The position numbers were made by a program, and so were the translations under genes. Of a stretch of DNA of 64,000 bases, positions 35,056-46,782 are shown one piece after another. Below the pieces are notes generated by a model, which was not told the DNA's origin, ran no database searches, and saw only the letters and a program-made list of their open reading frames with translations. Within the stretch, counting starts at the first letter, position 1, and every line of letters begins with the position of its first letter. Origin of the DNA: Adiantum capillus-veneris (Eukaryota > Streptophyta > Polypodiopsida > Polypodiales > Pteridaceae); the NCBI GenBank assembly GCA_014529385.2, contig CM043943.1, positions 99,940,355 to 100,004,354 of the forward strand, given 5' to 3'.

Positions 35056-36154
35056 TCATGGAGAGCACTCCTTTGTAATAGGAACAGTGTCATCTAATTG
35101 CAAAGTGGATTGTTGAAGTCCAACCCATTTTTCTATATTTTCATGAGACTTAACAAAGTCTAGCAGTCTGGCCTCCATGTTTTTGGCCTCCTCAACACTG
35201 TCAACTAAGCATATAACTTCTTTTTTCTGTTGTATTCCTTCTTGTGCAACCAAGGAGCCATCACCAAAAACATCAACAAGCTTGCGGTCTTCAAAACAAT
35301 ATGTAGGAATGTAGTTCTTGAACAAAGCTCTTTTTTTGTTCTCCAAATATTGCAAATCTGACAGATCTTTATCTACTACTTGAAGAAGAGAACAATCAAT
35401 TGGCATGGGATGTTCCTCTGATCTTCTTCTCAGGTCTTCAAATGCATTGCCTTGTCTCAAGAAGGAAATAACTGTTAGGAATTGAATTACTCCTTTGCAA
35501 GGAGCTGATGGAAAGTGATGCAATGCACCACAACAATGGTAGCTCAGATTATCTCTCCCATGGTGTAAAAGGCACATTGCAATTTTTTGAAGTTAGTGAA
35601 ATCCAAAAATGCAAGAAAGACAAATCCAGGATCTATTGACCCTCCAGCAATAGCCAAGATCCCATCCAAAGCATTGTTAAATGTCTCCTCCCTCCACTTT
35701 AAACTGCCTCCACTGTGTTTTGTCATATCTAAAACACATAATCCAATAGGCACTTTATTATTGAAGTGGCACATCAAGTAGAGATTTCCTTCCATTTGTA
35801 GGCTCACCACATAGATTGACCATGGAAAATCGCTAGGCTCAAATTTCTCCTTTTGAAGGTGAATTGCCCATAGCATGTATTTTATTGCTCCATCTGGAAA
35901 ATCCATTTTCTTTGTTCCGCGCTTCAAACTAGTATGAGCCATTCCTCGCATAGCATTAAAAGTGTTTTATAAACAACATCATTGATATTATACATTTTGA
36001 CCACCTCCTCCCAGTCTTTACATGGTGAAGACTCATTTAAATTGTTGAAGCCTTCAAGAAGTGCATATAGGCATGGAGAAATGATAGAAGGTTGAACACT
36101 TGTCCAACCTATCATCTCTAGTAAAATGGGAGGTATGGCCTTAAGATTCATCAT
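35056..36154 (-). pseudogene. Unidentified minus-strand gene remnant in three frames
   Basis: Three minus-strand frames overlap or abut: 36154-35924, 35951-35544 and 35577-35056. They have coding-like composition, including DFPWSIYVVSLQMEGNLYL, DGILAIAGGSIDPGFVF, LQCAFYTMGEII and KKEVICLVDSVEEAKNMEA. Because each frame ends where the next begins, the simplest reading is one gene of about 360 codons with two frameshifts. Introns cannot be excluded. The first ~20 codons overlap a satellite-like sequence. I do not recognise the family. It is on the same strand as the other gene fragments in the array. Confidence 0.5.
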
Positions 36155-38358
36155 GTAACCAACCTATACGATATTATATTATGAAGACTTGCAAATCAAA
36201 GCTCCACCACTTATCCAAGCTAGTTCCAAAATCAACATGGAGAGAAGAAAGCTCCACCATTTATCCAAGCTCAGCTCCATTGAGGCTCCATTGAAACATG
36301 AAAAACCTATTATCACTAGTAGCATGAGTGGTTTGGTCTCAAGATTCACCCTTTTTCCACTCTTTGTCATTAATATAAGAAGAATTGGATGTTAAGTTCC
36401 ACCACTTGTCCAACCTATAAGGTTATATCGTAAATGGTATTCTTTCTTACCACTTCGAATGCCCATGATATGTTCTACATGGGAATTTTATTCCAAAGTC
36501 CACAACTTGTCCAAGCTAACTCTATTGAAACATAAAGAGAAGCTAAGGTCCACCACTTGTCCAAGCTAAGCTCCATTGAAACATGGAGAGAAGGATGCTC
36601 CACTATTTCTCCAAGATAGGCTCCATTGAAACATGGAGAGAATCAAGCTACACCATGTCTACAAGATGCTAGGCTCCACTAAAATACCTTAAACCCACGA
36701 TCCTTTGTACATGGGGGTTTAAATTCAAGGTCCAAGAATTGTCCAACCTATTATTCCTAGTAGCATGAGTGGTTTGGTCTCAAGATTCATTCCACTCTAT
36801 GTTATTATATTGAGAATATTTGGGTGTTAAGGTCCACCACTTGTCCAACCTATAAGACTATATCTTAAATGGTATTCTTCTCACCAATTGGAGTGTTCAT
36901 GATATGTTTAACATGGGGGTTTGGTTCCAAGGTCCACCACTTGTTCAAGCTAGCTCTATTGAAACATACACAAAAGAAAACGTCCACCACTTGTCCAAGC
37001 TAGGCTCCATTGAAACATGGAATAAAGCAATCTCCACCATGTCTCCAAGATGTTAGGCACAGTTAAAATACCCTTAACCCAGGATATCTTTCTCACCAAT
37101 TGTCCAATCTATTATCCCTAGTAGAATGAGTGGTTTGGTTTCAAGATTCACCACTTGTCAACTCTACGTCATTACATTAAGAATTGGGTGTTAAAGTCCA
37201 CCACCTGTCCAACCTATAAGGTTATATCTAAATTGGTATTCTTTCTCACCACTTGGAATTCCCATGATATGTTTTAAATGGGAATCTAGTTCCAAGGTCC
37301 ACCACTTGTCCAAGCTAACTCTATTGAAACATACAAAGAAGAAAAGGTCCACCACTTGTCCACTTTATGTCATTATATTAAGAAGAATTGGGTGTTGAGA
37401 TCCACCACTTGTCCAACCAATAATGTTATATCTTAAATGGTATTCTTTCTCACCACTTAGAATTTCCATGATATGTTTTACAAGTGGGTTTTGTTCCAAG
37501 GTCCACCACTTGTCGAAGCTAGGATCCATTGAAACATAGAGACAAGGATGCTCCACCATGTCTCCAAGATTCTACACTCCATTGAAATACCTTAAACTCA
37601 TGATATTTTGTACATGGGAGGTTTACATTCAAGGTCCACCACTTGTCCAACCTATTATCCCTAGTAACATGAGTGGATTGGTCTCAAGACTCACTAAGAG
37701 CACTCTATGTCATTATATTAAGAAGATCTGGGTGTTAAGGTGCACCACTTGTCCAACCTATAAGGCTATATTATCCTAGATGGTATTTTTTCTTACCACT
37801 TGAAAACCCACGAAATTTTTTACATCCAAGGTCCACCACTTGTCCAACCTATTACATCTAGTATCATGACTGTTTTGGTCTCAAGATTCACCACTTTTCC
37901 ACTCTTTCATTATATTAAGAAGATCTGGGTGTTAAGGTCCACCAGTTTTCCAACCTATAAGGCTATATCTTAAATGGTATTCTTTATCACCACCTGGAAT
38001 GCCCATGATAGGTTATACATGGGGGTTTGGTTCCAAGGTCCACCACTTCTCCAAGCGAACTCTATTGAAACATAGAGAGAAGCAAAGCTCCACTACTTGT
38101 CCAAGCTAGGGTCCATTGAAACATGGAGAGAAGGATGCTCCAGCATTTGTCCAAGATAGGCTCCATTGAAACATGAAGAGAAGCAAGCTACACCATGTCT
38201 CCAAGATGCTAGGATCCATTGAAATACCTTAAACCCATGATATTTTGGTACATGGGGGGTTTACATTCAAGGTCCACCACTTGTCCAACCTATTATTCCT
38301 AGTAGCATGACTGGTTTGGTCTCAAGATTCACCACTTTTCCACTCTATGTCATTATAT
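36080..38358 (-). repeat. Complex satellite, ~440 bp units, minus orientation
   Basis: The same higher-order unit as at 20.9-24.3 kb, read from the other strand: AAGGTCCACCACTTGTCCAACCTATAAGG, then TAAATGGTATTCTTTCTCACCACTTGGAATGCCCATGAT and so on. It stops inside a unit at CTCTATGTCATTATAT, where the gypsy composite is inserted, and continues at 51450. Confidence 0.94.
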
Positions 38359-38475
38359 TGATAGCCGTTTTTCGGTCTCTGTGATTGCCATAGTGAGTTA
38401 TCCCCCCCTATCAAATCACTCAAACACTGTGGCTACCCTCACCCTTTCGCTGTATATACGTGCGTGTGAGTTAGG
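38359..38475 (+). repeat. Truncated left LTR (first 117 bp)
   Basis: It starts TGATAGCCGTTTTTCGG and matches 42876-42993. It is joined at GAGTTAGGAGTGGAAGG to mid-gag sequence that corresponds to 47019 in copy 2. A few bases (AGGAG) are shared at the junction. Confidence 0.92.
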
Positions 38476-39301
38476 AGTGGAAGGAGTTCCACCTTTGCCA
38501 GACCCAAACGTGCATGTGGTAGAGGTGACAAATTCAAGAGAGGTTGACATGGAATCAAAAGGCATTAAGCGTGGCCGAGGGAAAGGTAAGGAGAAAGAAG
38601 GAGGTACATCACAGAGTGACCATGGACGAGAAAAGAAGGCAAAGGAGACGAAGGAAGCTAAGAGGACTTGACGTCGTATCAACCTCCAAGACTTTCCTCT
38701 TGGACATGGAATGGCTCCATACAACCTGTTGGAAGACATGAGAGGTAAGGGTCCTGATATCTCATGGCCTCAATTCCTTGCATTATGTCCACAAGTTAGG
38801 AGGGATTTAACAAGGGCAGTTAGCACTAGGAGAAAGGTAAAAGAGAGTGTGCCTGTTGTAAAAATTGCACAAGCTGAATTGAATGAGGACATTACACCGG
38901 TGCTAGACCGTTACATCAAAGGAAGATTGGTTAGGAAAGGTCTAGTGGATGGGGGTGCACAAATTTGCATCATGACAGAGCGACTCATGCAAAGGCTAGG
39001 CATGCACATCCATGAGACACCTGAAATCAAAGTCAAGATGGCAAACAATAGCAAGGCTAGGTGTGTAGGCATTTGTAAAAATGTCTTTGTAGAGGCCTTT
39101 GGCATTAAGAAAGGGGTGGATTTTTATGTTATGTCGACCAAGGGAAGTGGTTATCCATTTATCCTAGGAAGACCATGGCTAATGAAAATGCGAGCTTTGC
39201 AGGATTGGGAGAGTGGGAAATTAATTTGTAGGAATGACAATCATAAGAAGGTTGTCTTTGACATGAAGGAGCAACGCCAAGAGGAGCTCCGTGAAGAATA
39301 A
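38476..39301 (+). pseudogene. Copy 1 gag C-terminus and aspartic protease, one nonsense codon
   Basis: The frame is open from the LTR remnant into gag, then TGA at 38669-38671. Copy 2 has CGA here, so this is a CpG-type C to T change. The protease frame follows with GLVDGGAQICIMTE (Asp-Gly-Gly-Ala active site, a form used by plant gypsy proteases) and FILGRPWL, ending at TAA 39299-39301. That TAA is shared with copy 2. Matrix/capsid and the zinc knuckle are deleted in this copy. Confidence 0.88.
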
Positions 39302-39313
39302 TCTCAAAGTGCG

Positions 39314-42300
39314 ATGGAAGAAGGTTGGACCGATAGCACTTCAGAAGAAGAAAGTAGCGGCAGCATTACTGAAGAGGAGTCTTCCATTGAAGTCATGGGG
39401 GTAAGGTTTAAGCCAAGCAACCAAGAGACGTCTTGTCAAGGCTTGGAGGAGGTAGGTCCTCAAGAGAACGAAGGTGTTCAAGATGAAGGGATGCTGGGAG
39501 GTATGCTATCAACAACACTTACAAAGGATGAAAGAGAGGAGTTCAAATGTGTGCTAAGGAAGTTTCCTAGGCTTTTTGCTAAAGACTACACCGACGTGCG
39601 TGGGGTAGATGTTGTTCAACACAAGATTGAGTTAAAGCTTGAGGCCACACCTAAAGCTCAGAAGCTACGAAGGCTAGGAGTTATAAAGGAACAGGCTCTA
39701 CTCAAGGAGGTAAGAAAGCTTCTAGCAGCAGGTTTCATTTATCCAGTGGAGAATTCAGAGTGGGTCTCTCCCGTTGTTGTCACTCCTAAGAAAAACGGAA
39801 AGTGGAGGGTGTGTGTGGATTACCGTCCACTCAATGAGGCAACAAAAAGAGATCACTTTTCCCTCCCATTCCAGGATGAGATACTAAATGAGGTAGCTGG
39901 TCATGAGAAGTACACTGTGTGCGATGGTTACTCAGGTTACTTTCAAATAGGGATTGCATTGGAGGATCAATTGAAAACAACCTTTATCACTCCTTGGGGT
40001 TGTTATGCTTTTAGAGTCATGCCATTTGGTCTGACAAATGCTCCTGTAACCTTCCAACGTTTCATGAATATGGTGTTTCAAGAATTCTTTGGAAAGTCAA
40101 TTAGGGTGTTCATTGATGATTTCTGTATTTATAGCTCAAAATCATTGCATCTACAAAGGGTAGAAGAAGGTTTAAAGAAGCTCTACGACATGGGAGGTCA
40201 ACTCAACCCCGACAAGTGCCATATAGGTGAGGATGAAGTAATCTTGCTTGGTCATAAAGTTTCTTACAAAGGCATTGAAGTGGATCCTTCAAAGGCAAAG
40301 GCTCTTATTGAGCTACCATCACCCAAGAGTCCTAAGGAGGTCATCTCATTCATTCAAAAGGTGAAGTATATGTCACGCTTCATTCACTTAGCCTGGGAGT
40401 TACATCACCCTTTGCAGAAGTTGACACAACAAGTAGAATTTGCATGGTCTAATGAGCTTGAAGAGTACTTTTGTAACATTAAAGCCATTTTGTCAGAGCT
40501 TCCAACACTCATGCCTCCTTGTTGGGAGTACACATTCTTTGTCAGCTCTAGTGCTGGGAAAGAAACAATTGGTGCAGTTTTGTTACAACAAGATCCCTAC
40601 AGTACAAGGATGCGACCCATCTACTTTTCTAGTAGGGTCATGAATGCTTTGGAGAGAGACTACACAGAAGCAGAACTCATGATGCTTTCTCTCATGTTTG
40701 CGATAAGGAAGTTTAGATCCTACTTGCTCCCAAAACCTTTTGTAATCCTCACCGTAGAGAATTTGTTCCCTTGGGTGTCATCTCAAATGAATCTTAGTAC
40801 TAGGATCTCAAAGTGGATTATGGAGTTGCAAGAGTTTCAATACTCTTTCAAGGTAGAAGATAGTGTGCGTGCACAATTGGCAGGGATTCTCACTTATAGG
40901 GTGCATGAAAAGGAGATTAAGGTGCCTGAAGTAAAGACCCTACCATTGCCACCACCAAAAAGTATTCCTAATGCTTTTACCTTGTTCTTTGATGGAGCTT
41001 TTCGTCGAGCCACAGGAAAAGCAGGGGGAGGGCTAGTGTTGCTCAACCCAAGTGGAGAGGTGGTCATGAAAGAGAAGGTCAATCTACCAGGTTCAACTAG
41101 CAACAATGAAGCAGAATACGACACACTACTTCATGGTTTGAAGATGTGCATTGGCCAAGGGATAAAACGTCTCATGGTAAAGGGAGATGCACTTCTCATT
41201 GTTAAACAGATTTTAGGCATTTGGGCATGCAAGAATGAAAGCTTAAGGACAAAAGTTCATGCCATTCGTAAGATGTTTAATCAGTTTGAAGAAGTGCAAC
41301 TATATCATATTCCGAGGAAACAAAATGAAGATGCCGATTTACTTGCACAACAAGTAGTTACATGTGTTGAGAGAGAAGTGCAGGTCATCATGGTGGCAGC
41401 AACTGTCAAGCAACCGAGATACCAGGGATTGGAGTCATTGGCTCCCATTATTGGCTACATTTTGGAGGGTGAGTTTCCACAAGACTTCACCAAGGCTCAG
41501 AAGAGGAGACTCATGAAGAAGGCAAGTTTCTATCTCTTCCTAGAAGGCTCCCTCTATCAAAAAGGGAAGGATAAAGTGTGCAGAAGAGTACCAACTATCG
41601 AGGAAATTCCAGCCATTCTAAAAGGTTTGCATGAAGAGGCATGTGGTGGTCATTTTGCCCAAGAATCAACTGTGAAGAAGATTTTGCTTGCAGGGTATGT
41701 TTGGCCAAGCTTGCATGTGGACGTTCAACATTGGTGTAAAAGCTGTCACAATTGTCAGATAAATGGAAATAGAAGGTTGGTGCATGGCCCGAGGCAAATA
41801 GTTATTGCAAATGGACCCTTTGAAAAGTGGGGCATTGATGCTATGGGTCCTCTGTCTAGGACAAAAAATGGTAAACTCTACATTCTAGTGGCTGTAGACT
41901 ATATGACTAGGTGGGTGGAAGCTCAAAGTGTGGCAAGAGTGAATGAGAGGATAGTTAGCAAGTTTGTGTACAATCACATTTGTTGCAGATTTGGCACACC
42001 TTTGGAGTTTGTTTCTGATAATGGTCCAGGGTTTAGGAAGGGCTTGCTCACAGAAGTTTGTGAAGAGCTTCACATTCTACATCGTCATAGCACACCATAC
42101 TACCCACAGTCAAATGGTTTGGTGGAGAAGGCTAATGGTGTCATTGCAGGAATCATTAGAAAGATGGTGCAAAACAAGACAAAATTATGGGATGACTTCT
42201 TGGATGGTGCCTTGTGGGCATATCGAACCACATATAGGGAAGCCACGGAGTTCACACCATTCCACTTGGTCTATGGTCAAGAGGCTTTGTAGCCTATCGA

Positions 42301-42847
42301 GCTCAACATTCCAACAATGCGACTTCATGGCAAAGGAGTACAAGATGATCAAGAGGTATGGATGGATCGACTTCTTACGTTAGTGGAGCTTGACTGGAAA
42401 AGAGAAGCATCATACGAGTGCTACAAGAGGAAAGCCACACAAGAGAAAGAAACACACGACAATAAACTGAAGGACAAAGGCATCAAGGAAGGAGAGCTTG
42501 TGCTAAGGTATGACAATCGACTTGACAATCGTTTTGATGCCAAATTTGAAACAAGATGGCAGGGGCCATACATAGTCAAGAAGGCTTTCAATTCAAGTTA
42601 CTATCAACTTATGGACTTGAATGGGAAAGAGCACTATAGGAAGGTAAACGGCTATCGCTTGAAGCCTTACTTGAGTCGCCTTCTACCAAAGGATCTACCA
42701 GAGAAAAAGGCAACTATCCCATGTAAGTATTGTTCCATGAAGCATGAGTGTAACACAAACCAAAATTCCAAGGGGCCAAACAATGAAGATCTTGTCAAGG
42801 ACTCTGAAGCACTCTCTTTGGAAAAGATTCTTTATGATGGTACATGA
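39314..42847 (+). pseudogene. Copy 1 pol: RT, two RNase H regions, integrase; one TAG near the end
   Basis: From ATG at 39314, 992 codons run to TAG at 42290-42292, and the same frame continues to TAA at 42847. RT: WRVCVDYRPLN, TVCDGYSGYFQI (Asp near residue 203) and VFIDDFCIYS (near 267). First RNase H: FFVSSSAGKETIGAVLLQ near 409, with the usual first Asp missing. Second RNase H: LFFDGAFRRATGKAGGG near 557, NNEAEYDTLLHGL and NEDADLLAQ. Integrase: GGHFA and CKSCHNC zinc site, VAVDYMTRW (855), VSDNGPGF (901) and GLVEKANG (937). There are exactly 35 residues between the second Asp and the Glu. The C-terminus has RWQGPYIVKKAF (GPY/F module) and no chromodomain. A degenerate native RNase H plus an extra one is the mark of the plant Tat lineage. 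Confidence 0.92.
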
Positions 42848-42860
42848 ATATACCATAATC

Positions 42861-42875
42861 CTGGGGGAGGGCTAA
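42861..42875 (+). other. Polypurine tract of the gypsy element
   Basis: CTGGGGGAGGGCTAA lies directly before the LTR start TGATAGTCG. Confidence 0.85.
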
Positions 42876-45235
42876 TGATAGTCGTTTTTCGGCTCCCTGT
42901 GATTTCCATAGTGAGTTATCCCCCCCTATCAAATCACTCAAACACTGTGGTTACCCTCACCCTTTCACTGTATATAGGTGCGTGTGAGTTAGGGGACTTT
43001 TCCCATATCTCCTTACTGAAATAAAAAACCCTCAATTAGCTAGTCATTGGGCTAGTTGAGCCAAAAAAATAAAAAATATAAGTATATTATGGCCCATGCA
43101 TATGTAAATATTTCTTTGTATATAGGGCCTAAATAAAATATTTTTTCATAATTATTTAAATATTTCTACCTAGGTGTGTGTTATTTATGCTCTGTACATT
43201 GCCTCACCATTACCACATTTTTTCTTACCATTTTTCATACTCTTTATTCCATATAGAAATATTTTCATGTAAGCTTCTCTTATATTTGGTGTAACTCCAC
43301 CCTAACAAAAATCCAAAAAAAATAGTTTTATTTATGTGTATATTTTTTCACTATTGTGATTTTTCCCTTCCTACATGTATTTTGTTTTTTTCCTAAAAAA
43401 TTAGAACACCAAAAGTATTTATCTTTTTATGATAGCCTCATAATGAGAGAGATTTCTTTTGACCCCTTTATATTTTTTCCACTTATATTATTTATATTTG
43501 ACATGTACATATTTTAGACCCCTCAATATTTGATTTTCTTAGTTGTACTATTCACTTATATCATGATCTCAACAATATCTTCAATTATAGACCTACCAAA
43601 TAAGGTCAAGGGTAGGTGGCATGCATACATGCACTATGGAGGGCTCACTCTTTGAGGTATTCAAAAGAATCATCCAAAGAAGGACCCCACAAGGACCTTG
43701 TGCAGTGGAAAAAAACGGTCGGTATTGCTGAATTTTTAAAGGTCACTTGCTCTCCAAATTTGAAAAGGTGATACAAACAAAAGTTGTAGCTCGTGGGCTG
43801 AACTTTTGCCTCAAATTTTTTCATATTTTTTTGAGCTACGAGATGTGAGCTATGATTTTATTAGTGGACCCCAGTTTTCCCATGCTATGCAGCCACACTC
43901 TCTCTTCCACTTTATCATTTTCCTCTTTCACACACACTTCTCCACTCATCATCCCCACCTCTCTCACCACTCCTCTTTGCACCCTACTCACCTTCTCCTC
44001 AACCTTGAAGAATAAGAGAAACCATGGTGAACTCATACCTCCCACACACAATTCCATTCCAAAATTGACCACCTAGTCTCATTTTTCCTCCTCCAAATTA
44101 CCCATATCTATAAAAAAAACCACAAAATTCATCCTCTTCTCTTAAAGACAGCATCATGGTGGTTGATTACTCAGCTTCAATTACCTTGTCTCTCAAGGAA
44201 GGTCAAGAGTGGAGAAAAAATGTACCGTCAAAGCTAGTGGACCGTCAACAAGCGTCAAAATTGGCCCTACTCAAGACACTTTGAGCATCAACCTTGTAAG
44301 AAATCCACCTTTTCTTACCTCTTAAGAGTTTTTCTTCCTTATTTGTATCCTACATGGATACTCCCATTGTAAATATCCAATTCCATTTGTAAATTAATAC
44401 TAACTCTACTAACACTAACCCACTATGAAAAGTCCTATCACCTCCATTTCTCTCCTCTCTCTTTCCCCACCAACTTCTTGATAATTCCAAGCAAAAGAAA
44501 TTAGATAAATTGATGAAAATCTAACCCAACCATGGTTAGAGGAGTAACCCTAGCCTTCAAAATTGCTATAAAAGGAGGGTGTAGCTAGCACAAAAAGGAG
44601 AGCCATAAGCAAGAGCACTATGCTATAGCTTGAGAAGCCAAGCTCAACCTCTCTAGAAGGAGCTCTTGAGTGGAAGCTCATTGTCTTATCCATGTGCATG
44701 TGTTGTAATAGGGGATTAGCAAGGGAACTCTATGCCATTGTAAGAGAGAGAGTGATCATTCAATTGAGAGTAGGAAATCTATCATTTCTCCTACTAGTGT
44801 AAGCCCAACATTTGTTGAATCAAGGAGGGTGGATTTGGACTAAGCTTGGATACTTTGTCTCCCTTCCAACGTGAAGTAATGGACAACAATGATGCGTAAG
44901 TGTCTTGGTGTTTTTTGTTAAGTTCTTGATAGCTTGTCTCTGGTGTTGTCATCAATCTAGCCATAAATCCCACATACTGTAAAAGGGCGACAGGGTGGAG
45001 AGGACTCCCCTGGCCTTAAGACAGTGATTGGGGTGGCTTTTCTTGTGATGTGTTGTGGTGAAATTTACGCAAGCTATGTTGAACAAATACTAATCTCACT
45101 TTGACTTGTCATGACAGATTTGTAAGAAGGCATTAGTGCATCAAGCACCCCCTTCCCCCTTCTCTCTCTTTCTTACATATATATATTTATGTTTGCTTGA
45201 TCATTAACGATACGCTTCAAAGCAGCCCGAGAACC

Positions 45236-45271
<36 letters not shown>

Positions 45272-45530
45272 TGTTAGTGTGTGAGAGTGTTCCATTGGTG
45301 TTAGGGTTAGTGTAAATTCCATGCTTGTTTGTGGGTTGCTCTAACGATTCTCCTCTTTTGCGTCCTAGTTCGCTCTTAAACTAGGTGGTGCCCCTTGTGT
45401 AGTTGGGATTTGGCTGGGGGTTTGTTGTTTTGGTTTGTGTTGTGTTGTGCCCCAACCCCATTGAGCAGCACGGGAGCCTTGAAGGGTGTCTAGAGGTTGC
45501 TCTTCTTGTTGCCCGCCCCGGATCGCCTCA
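42876..45530 (+). repeat. Complete shared LTR of the composite gypsy element (2655 bp)
   Basis: It starts TGATAGTCG and ends CGCCTCA. Both ends are confirmed by the truncated copies on the left (start) and right (end, 51449), and by the PPT before and the PBS after it. It contains a TATA box at 44567 and a CT microsatellite near 45238-45268. Short frames near 43.8-44.1 kb are not genes. Confidence 0.93.
44567..44574 (+). promoter_or_regulatory. TATA box in the shared gypsy LTR
   Basis: GCTATAAAAGGAGGG lies about 1.7 kb into the LTR. It is preserved at 50492-50499 in the right LTR remnant. The position suits the U3/R border. Confidence 0.7.
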
Positions 45531-45533
45531 AAT

Positions 45534-45548
45534 TGGTGCCCCCACTGA
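45534..45548 (+). other. Primer-binding site of gypsy copy 2
   Basis: TGGTGCCCCCACTGA starts three bases after the LTR end. It begins with TGG as required. I do not assign the tRNA. Confidence 0.75.
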
Positions 45549-46116
45549 AGACAGGCTTGTGTATGTTTTGTGAAGGCTCAACCTTTAGCATAATCAAGTA
45601 GCTTGCATGAATCATGAGAATTTGTATGATCCCTTCATTCCCATTGCAGGGCAAATGGTACACATAATGGTTAGTACTAAGTTGCAATTTCAGCAAGTAA
45701 TTCGTAGATAAACACTTCGGTAAATCCTTTTATTTTGCCTCTCATTAGGTACGATATTAGCTTGGACGTCTATATTTTTGTGTTATTTTAAGCATTACGA
45801 CATGCATAGGCCATGGATAATGGCCCAGGAATAGAGTTTTTTCCCTTTCATTTTACTCCACACATTAGAATAAACGTTGCAATTAGTAGAAAGATCCATT
45901 TTCAACAACGTATGGTATTCATGTTTGGTGCCCAAAGAGTAGGAGAAATTCTTGCGTCACCAAACCCTGTCATTCTACCTCTTATTGATTATCATAGGTC
46001 ATTTGATGTGAATATTTTTATTTTGTTGTAGAATAGATTACAATTTAGAGAATATTATTGTGTAAATCTTTTAAAGAAAGAAAAAAACAAAAACGCGTCA
46101 CTTTGAAATCAATTCA
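45549..46116 (+). other. Untranslated leader of gypsy copy 2
   Basis: This lies between the PBS and the gag ATG. A 72-codon frame at 45813-46031 has no recognisable domain. Nothing else is seen. Confidence 0.6.
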
Positions 46117-46782
46117 ATGGAGAACCAACGCCAAATGTCTGGATATCCTCTTTTCTTTGGAGAGCCTAGAGAGGATGCAGAATTATTTCTAGCGAATTTC
46201 AAGATGTCTTGCCGTATCAAGAGGATAGTAACTCATCAAGAACGTGTAGAAATGTTTGAGGTGGTCCTTAGGAAAGATGCTAGTACTTGGTTTGACTCTT
46301 TGCCTGAGGAAGTTAAGGGGAATTACACAGAAGTTTTGAATCGTTTTAAGAGATACTTCTTTGATCCCCAAAACACTCAAAAACTATGGCAAGACATTGT
46401 TTCTCATAAGCAAAAAGACTTAGATGAGTACTACTTGTACAAGCAAGAGTTTCTACGTCTTTGGGCTCTATGGATACGAAATGTTGCTAACCCTGGTGAT
46501 GGTGCAGAATTTTTAAAGAAAGAGAGGTTCATAGCTGGAGTCTTTCCTGACCTTAAGGTAAAAGTTGAGGCGGGTGCACCTGCTACTTTTAATGCAGCTG
46601 AAACTAGGGCTGCTGAGAAGTATAGGAAACTCAAGTGCTTAAGGGGAGAGGTTCCAATAGAAGGTCTTAGACCCAAAGGTAAGTCACAAGCATCAACATC
46701 TAGGGAGCTTCTTGAGGTAACGGCTGAAGTGATTGAGAAGTTAAATGCATCTTTAAGCAGCCTCTCAGTTCACCTTGCATAA
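46117..46782 (+). CDS. Copy 2 gag (capsid region)
   Basis: An ATG-led frame of 221 codons. GYPLFFGEPREDAELFLANF, then VVLRKDASTWFDSLPEEVKG, then YTEVLNRFKRYFF and WQDIVSHKQKDLDEYYLYK form the usual gypsy capsid order (L...A..W, then R..Y/F, then Q...E....Y). It ends at TAA 46780-46782, and the same frame continues directly into the nucleocapsid part. This stop is therefore either a decay mutation or a gag boundary. Copy 1 lacks this segment, so the two cannot be compared. Confidence 0.85.
   Translation: MENQRQMSGYPLFFGEPREDAELFLANFKMSCRIKRIVTHQERVEMFEVVLRKDASTWFDSLPEEVKGNYTEVLNRFKRYFFDPQNTQKLWQDIVSHKQKDLDEYYLYKQEFLRLWALWIRNVANPGDGAEFLKKERFIAGVFPDLKVKVEAGAPATFNAAETRAAEKYRKLKCLRGEVPIEGLRPKGKSQASTSRELLEVTAEVIEKLNASLSSLSVHLA

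Noticed and set aside
40894-41124. Minus-strand frames opposite gypsy pol (also 49437-49667, 38911-39105 and 47454-47648)
   Set aside because: They are antisense shadows that appear in both copies because the pol sequence is the same.
43806-44076. Frames inside the complete gypsy LTR
   Set aside because: Short, on both strands, within non-coding LTR sequence and with no known motif.
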